A stretch of DNA of 10,023 nt, taken from contig JAOACU010000090.1 of NCBI GenBank assembly GCA_026417715.1, positions 1 through 10,023 of the forward strand. The letters are read 5' to 3'. Both the position numbers and the translations under genes were made by a program. How positions within the stretch are numbered: the first letter of the stretch is position 1; each line of letters starts with the position of its first letter. This stretch comes from Anaerolineae bacterium (GTDB taxonomy: Bacteria > Chloroflexota > Anaerolineae > UBA4142). Under the pieces are notes generated by a model that did not search any database, was not told the DNA's origin, and saw nothing but the letters and a program-made list of their open reading frames with translations. Below are positions 6,160 through 10,023 of the stretch, one piece after another.

Positions 6160-7823
6160 TAAAAATACGTTGACAAAATTTTATACAACTTGCGAATCGT
6201 CTCTGGATCCGCGCGGCGCGCAAAACCACCAGTGGCATCCGCGAGCGCGTTCAGGACGTTCCAGTCTGCGTCCTTGCCATAGCCGATGCAGAAAATCACC
6301 ACTGGCACACCAGTTGCGTTGCCGCGCTTGATTTTATCGGTGAGTGTGCTCAGGCGGATGGACGACGCGTTTTCCATCCCATCGGTCATCACGACAATCG
6401 CGTTGATGCGATCGCGTTCGCCGCGCTTTTGCAAATCATCGTACGCGTACGCTACCGCATCGAGTAACGCCGTTTGTCCGCTGGCTTTGAACGCGCGCAC
6501 TTGCGCTTTGAGTGTTTCGCGTTGTGTGGTAATCGGTTGTGGTGCAATGACGTTGTAAACGCGACTGGCGAACGGCACCAAGCCCACACGGTCTTGCTCA
6601 CCTTGCACTTGATCGAGAAAAGTGACCATTGCGTCAATTGCTTGCGTCAACTTGTCTTGCTCGCCCATACTGCCCGATGTGTCCGCGACAAGGTAAATGT
6701 TCGCAGGACGTTTCGCCAAATACCACGACGCTTGCACGATTTCGATGACCGACGCGCTCGGTATCTGCAACGTTGTTTGCGGTTGCGTAGGATCAACACC
6801 GTTCGCCGGTTTGATCGGCGATGCGGGATCATCGAGGCGCAAATTCAAATCAACGGGACGATAGCCCGCTTGCAAAATCACTTTTTGAATTTCGGGCGAA
6901 AGCACAAAATCGCGAAAACGTCGAAACGTCAAACGTTGGTCGTTACTCAAGCCCGGTTGTTCGAGGAGCGCGAGCGGATGATCTTGCCACAACGTTCCTT
7001 CGACAGGATAAATCGCAACAACTTTCTGTGCCGATTTGCTGTTGAAATAAATGATCAATCGTTCAGAGACGATGAATGCATCGAGATAAGTGCGTCCGCG
7101 CTTGAGCACTTCTTCAATCGTCGCTTGTTCGCCTTCGCCGTAATAGCGCACGGTGCGTTCGAGCGCGGCAACGTAATCGAGTGTCGCACGATTTTTCACA
7201 TCCGCTTCGGTCAAGCCGCGCGTTTTGTTCGCGCCGGCGTAGAACATTGCCAGTGTCGTGAGCAAGCCACTGGCGGAACTCGTCGAAGGATGACTCCACT
7301 TGAAATTCGGATCACTTTTGGCTTTGGTGAGCAGGTCTTGCCAACCGATTTGTTTTTGCGGATAGCCGAGTGATTGCGCGACCTCGCGCCACATTGCGAT
7401 TACAATCGGTGTAACGGCAAAGCGTACCGATTCGCCGACGAGCGCGCGTTCGCGTCCCGCATCAATTTGCGCCAGCCACAGCGACGAATCGGGGCTAATC
7501 GCGGTGAACTTGCCCGCGCGCGCGGCTTCGACAATGTCCGCCGCGTCCATCTTGGTCGCGTTGATTCTCATCGGCAAGCCAGAGGGTGTTTTGTAATTCG
7601 CCTTGTGAAAGCGCGCGAGAATGTCTTGCATCAGCGCGTCTTTTTCGGGCGAGTAGGCGAGTTCGAGTGTCGCGCTCGTCGGTGTGGGTGTGGTCTGGGA
7701 CGGAATAACGAGCGCGATGATAATGCCGATGCCGCATAGAATCGTCAGCATTCCACCGAGAATAACAAGAATGAGCAGTATCCAAACGTTAGATTTTTGG
7801 GGAGGAGTTCTTTTCTTCTTCAT
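6159..7823 (-). CDS. Membrane-anchored solute-binding plus VWA domain fusion protein
   Basis: This is a 554-residue protein. One N-terminal transmembrane helix (about 13-40) is followed by a Thr/Pro-rich linker, so the rest should face outwards. Residues about 52-330 resemble type 2 solute-binding proteins (LELAYSPEKDALMQDILARF, then VLQ...GYRPVDLNLRL). Residues 375-553 form a von Willebrand factor A domain with a complete MIDAS: DTSGSM (Asp381, Ser383, Ser385), Thr451 in GQTALLDAV, and Asp481 in MTDGMEN. Such domains bind divalent metal and usually a protein partner. No lipobox is present. The ATG start has no evident Shine-Dalgarno site. It lies 87 bp after a VWA-free relative. Inferred role: an extracellular sensor or adaptor. 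The ligand is unknown. Confidence 0.88.
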   Translation of the reverse strand: MKKKRTPPQKSNVWILLILVILGGMLTILCGIGIIIALVIPSQTTPTPTSATLELAYSPEKDALMQDILARFHKANYKTPSGLPMRINATKMDAADIVEAARAGKFTAISPDSSLWLAQIDAGRERALVGESVRFAVTPIVIAMWREVAQSLGYPQKQIGWQDLLTKAKSDPNFKWSHPSTSSASGLLTTLAMFYAGANKTRGLTEADVKNRATLDYVAALERTVRYYGEGEQATIEEVLKRGRTYLDAFIVSERLIIYFNSKSAQKVVAIYPVEGTLWQDHPLALLEQPGLSNDQRLTFRRFRDFVLSPEIQKVILQAGYRPVDLNLRLDDPASPIKPANGVDPTQPQTTLQIPSASVIEIVQASWYLAKRPANIYLVADTSGSMGEQDKLTQAIDAMVTFLDQVQGEQDRVGLVPFASRVYNVIAPQPITTQRETLKAQVRAFKASGQTALLDAVAYAYDDLQKRGERDRINAIVVMTDGMENASSIRLSTLTDKIKRGNATGVPVVIFCIGYGKDADWNVLNALADATGGFARRADPETIRKLYKILSTYF

Positions 7824-7833
7824 TGGTTGTTCA

Positions 7834-7912
7834 TATTACGTATTGCGTATTGCGTATTCCGTATTCCGTTACGCAATACGCATTACGCAATACGCAATAC
7901 GTATCACGCCTC
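7834..7912. repeat. CGTATTGCG-type long inverted repeat
   Basis: A perfect 19-bp inverted repeat pairs 7838-7856 (ACGTATTGCGTATTGCGTA) with 7884-7902. The inside (7857-7883) is also made of complementary words, so most of the spacer can fold as one long hairpin. It starts at the stop codon of the upstream gene (the TGA complement at 7911-7913 is part of GTGAGGCGTGATACG) and ends shortly before the VWA start. No T-run follows, so termination is not obvious. Confidence 0.85.
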
Positions 7913-9107
7913 ACTTTGCCACATTCAAATCAAACCACCGCAACAGCGTTTGCAACGTGTCGCGATCGGGCGCGCGCATTCGCGCAGTGGAAGGGACGAG
8001 TGTCTTGGCACCTTGATCTTTCCACTTGACGAACAAACTATCGGGACCAGAAATCGAAACTTCGGTGTTGGCGGGACGGAAGCCGCGCGCTGCCGCCGCG
8101 CTTTGTATCGGCGCGGAGAGCAAAAATTTTTGGAATTGCAATGCCGCGTTTTTTTCGACCGCGCTCGTTTCCGTGCCCATCCAAATCGTGAACGGAAAAT
8201 CGAACCACGTCAAGTATTTGGGATACACGATGACGAGTGGGTCTGCCCAGCGTGTTTGAATGCCCTGCATATTGACGAGCAAATCGCTCTCCAACAATTG
8301 CCCACCATCGCCGACCGAGTAGCCAAACAGCGCGAGGTCTTCGACCGTGTACGACGAGAGCGATGAAAAATCGGTGACCGCACCCATCAACTCTTTGAGC
8401 CACTTTTGGAATTGTGGATTGGTGACGTCTTCGGTGGTGATCGTCGTCTTGTCATAGTACTCACCCGCCGCCGCAACCATCGCGAGCAAGCCCGCCGCGT
8501 TTTTGCGCGGATTCGGTACGATGAGTTTGAAATAGCCCCACGCTCTTTCACCACCCAGTTCTTGCCAGCCACCTTTGGCGATTGCCGCATCGTGAATCGT
8601 TTTCCAGTTGATATTGTCCTTGCCGAATTTTCGCTCCAGTGCGTCCGCGCGCGATTTGTACATACCCCATGAAAAGAGCGATGTGACGAGCGGACGCGCG
8701 CGATACTCGCCATCGGTGAGGAACACGTCGCGACCGAGTTTCGTGCTGTACGTCGCGTTGACGAGTTCGACCAGATAGCGACTATCGGGAATCCATACGG
8801 TCGGCACAGTACTTGCACTCTGCGTGAATTCGCCGCGATCCCATTTGCCGAGCGCGGTCACACTATCCATCGGCGTCACAGTGACGACAATCGTGCGTCC
8901 TTCCAGTGTGCGTCTTTCGGCGTTGAATTTCTGCGCCGCATCTTGCACCCACGCCTCGATCGGTAGCGCGGCAATGACGCGCACCTGAATCGGTTGCGCG
9001 GTGGGATTGGGAATGCTTCCGCTCAACTGCTGAATCAGAAACGAAGTACCCACGATGATTAGCGCCAGCAGGACAAGCGCGAAGAAGATGAGTCGGGTTT
9101 TGTTCAT
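7911..9107 (-). CDS. Membrane-anchored extracellular solute-binding-like protein (VWA-free paralogue)
   Basis: This is a 398-residue protein. An N-terminal helix (about 5-25, LIFFALVLLALIIVGTSFLI) without a lipobox cysteine suggests anchoring by an uncleaved or conventional signal. The rest reads as a type 2 solute-binding fold: VRVIAALPIEAWVQDAAQKFN at the start, PTVWIPDSRYLVELVN, YFKLIVPNPRKNAAGLLAMV, and a C-terminal GFRPANTEVSISGPDSL. The last stretch aligns with GYRPVDLNLRLDDPAS in the following gene, so the two are probably paralogues, one having gained or lost VWA. No transporter subunits are encoded nearby, so uptake is less likely than sensing or scaffolding. The ATG start has at best a GGA site that falls in the upstream repeat tract. 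Confidence 0.85.
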   Translation of the reverse strand: MNKTRLIFFALVLLALIIVGTSFLIQQLSGSIPNPTAQPIQVRVIAALPIEAWVQDAAQKFNAERRTLEGRTIVVTVTPMDSVTALGKWDRGEFTQSASTVPTVWIPDSRYLVELVNATYSTKLGRDVFLTDGEYRARPLVTSLFSWGMYKSRADALERKFGKDNINWKTIHDAAIAKGGWQELGGERAWGYFKLIVPNPRKNAAGLLAMVAAAGEYYDKTTITTEDVTNPQFQKWLKELMGAVTDFSSLSSYTVEDLALFGYSVGDGGQLLESDLLVNMQGIQTRWADPLVIVYPKYLTWFDFPFTIWMGTETSAVEKNAALQFQKFLLSAPIQSAAAARGFRPANTEVSISGPDSLFVKWKDQGAKTLVPSTARMRAPDRDTLQTLLRWFDLNVAK

Positions 9108-9110
9108 AAG

Positions 9111-9245
9111 TGTCCAGTGTGGAAGTATTCAGTGTTCACAGTATTCAGTATTCAGTGTGACAGTATTCAGTGGAACTGACCACTGAACACTGACCACTGA
9201 ATACTGAACACCGAATACTGAACACTGATTGACTGAATACTGACT
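9111..9245. repeat. CAGTATTC-type long imperfect inverted repeat
   Basis: The whole 138-bp gap between the PspA gene and the next gene is built from CAGTATTCAGT and CAGTGTTCAGT words. The left half reads in one sense and the right half in the complement, meeting at CAGTGG-AACTGA-CCACTG (9168-9185). The transcript could fold into a hairpin of about 55-60 imperfect pairs. The right edge begins directly after the PspA TAA. I see no T-run. Confidence 0.85.
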
Positions 9246-9923
9246 TTACGCCAAGCCCAATCGCTTTTTACGTTCTGCCAACTGCGTCTCCAACGTGTGG
9301 CGTTCGAGCAATTCGTCCATTTGCACGTCGAGGCGCGTGGCTTGCATTTCCGCGCGTGCGGACGCCTTGTCGAGTCGCGCGCGAATACTCTCGGCGATGC
9401 GCGCAATGTCTCGATCGCCGGAACCGACCAAGTTGTCGAGCGATTGAATCGTCTTGGTGGTGAGTTCCTTCGAGCGCGCCAAGTCGAGCAGGGCTTGGAG
9501 TTCGTCGCGCTCTTGCTTGACGGTGGTCAGTTTGGCTTCCAATTTCAACTTGGCATCGAGCAGTTTCTGGTACTCGACTTGCTGACGTTCGTACTGTGCC
9601 TTGTACTCGTCGGCGAGTCGTTGTGTGGAATTGAGTTTGCTTTGCGCGGCGATGGCAAGTTCTTCCTTGCCCTCTTTGAGCATCAAGTCAATGTTGCGAT
9701 CGAGTTCAGCGGCTTTGGCGGCAAACTCGTCGTACTTGCGCTTGAGTGTTTTCACCTCACCGCCAATCGTCGCGGCGGCATCCTCCAAATCTTCCAAGTT
9801 GTCTTGGACTTGGCGGATGTACTGATCGAGCACGGCGAGCGAATTCGCTTGCAACGCTTGATCCACAAGCGCGTGCAAATTCGCGGCGATGAGTGTGTGG
9901 ACTTTTTCGAGCAGACTAGCCAT
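9246..9923 (-). CDS. pspA: PspA/IM30 family membrane-maintenance protein
   Basis: The protein is 225 residues from the ATG at 9921-9923, chosen because AGGAGG lies five bases upstream (complement of 9929-9934). The frame continues upstream, but those residues look non-coding. The protein has the PspA/IM30 layout: a short amphipathic N-terminal helix (MASLLEKVHTLIAANLHALV), then VLDQYIRQVQDNLEDLEDA, then a long coiled coil (about 40-160). A further C-terminal helical segment rich in Arg and Glu ends in AERKKRLGLA. No membrane helix is present. PspA proteins assemble on the inner membrane face and protect it under stress; some relatives are ESCRT-III-like. It is the first gene of the block, so it may lead the operon. 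The PspF, PspB and PspC partners are absent from the window. Confidence 0.88.
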   Translation of the reverse strand: MASLLEKVHTLIAANLHALVDQALQANSLAVLDQYIRQVQDNLEDLEDAAATIGGEVKTLKRKYDEFAAKAAELDRNIDLMLKEGKEELAIAAQSKLNSTQRLADEYKAQYERQQVEYQKLLDAKLKLEAKLTTVKQERDELQALLDLARSKELTTKTIQSLDNLVGSGDRDIARIAESIRARLDKASARAEMQATRLDVQMDELLERHTLETQLAERKKRLGLA

Positions 9924-9968
9924 AGGTTCCTCCTTTGGTGTAGTTGAATCTGGCACGATTGTAATAGA

Positions 9969-10023
9969 TGTGCGCGCACAAATCCTGACATCGGGCTGAC
10001 AGTTGGCAGTCATAGTATAGAAC
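9969..10023 (-). promoter_or_regulatory. Upstream region of the PspA gene with a 12-bp palindrome
   Basis: The palindrome TGTGCGCGCACA (9969-9980) sits 46 bases before the PspA start. An imperfect dyad TGAC...GTCA lies at 9997-10012, and TATACT (complement of 10014-10019) could be a -10 box, but its -35 region falls outside the window. These could be an operator and promoter for the block. Evidence is suggestive only. Confidence 0.3.

Noticed and set aside
6170..6187. TTGACA followed by TATACA on the + strand
   Set aside because: The hexamers are only about 6 bases apart and lie inside the end of the VWA gene, with no + strand gene downstream.
5802..6238. N-terminal extension of the coiled-coil frame upstream of the frameshift
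   Set aside because: Residues there are Arg/His-rich nonsense, while the other frame encodes a clean two-helix membrane segment; only the part below 5797 is real.
6474..7373. 299-residue + strand open frame opposite the VWA gene
   Set aside because: Antisense to a protein with an intact MIDAS and clear domains; no recognisable motif of its own.
7834..7912. CRISPR array
   Set aside because: Words are short, degenerate and lack unique spacers; the layout is inverted rather than directly repeated with spacers, and no cas gene is present. The same applies to the 9111-9245 tract.
9924..10013. Longer PspA start (30 extra codons)
   Set aside because: PspA proteins begin with an amphipathic helix, which starts at the inner ATG with a strong ribosome site; the extension is not family-like.

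Overview
The window looks like bacterial chromosome, moderately GC-rich and densely coded. My best guess is a Chloroflexota (Anaerolineae-like) genome. That rests on the mix of TPR protein, lipoprotein solute-binding protein, slipin, PspA and VWA proteins, and on spacers packed with short palindromic word repeats. It is an inference; no marker gene fixes the taxon. One gene, at the left edge, is on the + strand. Everything from 861 to the right edge is on the - strand.

Left part (1-863): the 3' end of a TPR-repeat gene whose 120-bp repeat units are almost identical. It is followed by a spacer of about 380 bp that holds several different palindromic repeats, including a strong rho-independent terminator and a REP-like element that supplies the stop codon of the next gene.

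Middle part (861-4342, - strand): reading 5' to 3' on that strand, an OMPDC/HUMPS-type decarboxylase or aldolase, a small helical protein overlapping a nucleotidyltransferase-fold protein (a two-gene unit resembling a toxin-antitoxin pair), a YdjM/DUF457-like membrane protein, and a branched-chain-amino-acid-type (LivK-like) lipoprotein.

Right part (4352-9923, - strand): the most interesting block. In transcription order it has a PspA/IM30 protein, a membrane-anchored solute-binding-like protein, a solute-binding plus VWA fusion with an intact MIDAS, a two-helix membrane protein with a long coiled coil (broken by one apparent 1-base frameshift), and a slipin (stomatin/SPFH). The decarboxylase gene follows the slipin by 9 bp. 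PspA and SPFH proteins act at the cytoplasmic membrane. The two solute-binding-like proteins are predicted to face outwards, and a VWA-MIDAS domain usually binds a partner protein. I infer an envelope-sensing or membrane-maintenance module; no function is proven here.

Spacers: nearly every intergenic gap in the right half is filled with a different family of short degenerate words arranged as inverted repeats. The families are CGTATTGCG-, CAGTATTC-, GGTCGGC- and CCTGCC-type. Several begin within a few bases of the preceding stop codon. I saw no tRNA, rRNA, CRISPR array, transposase or phage gene.
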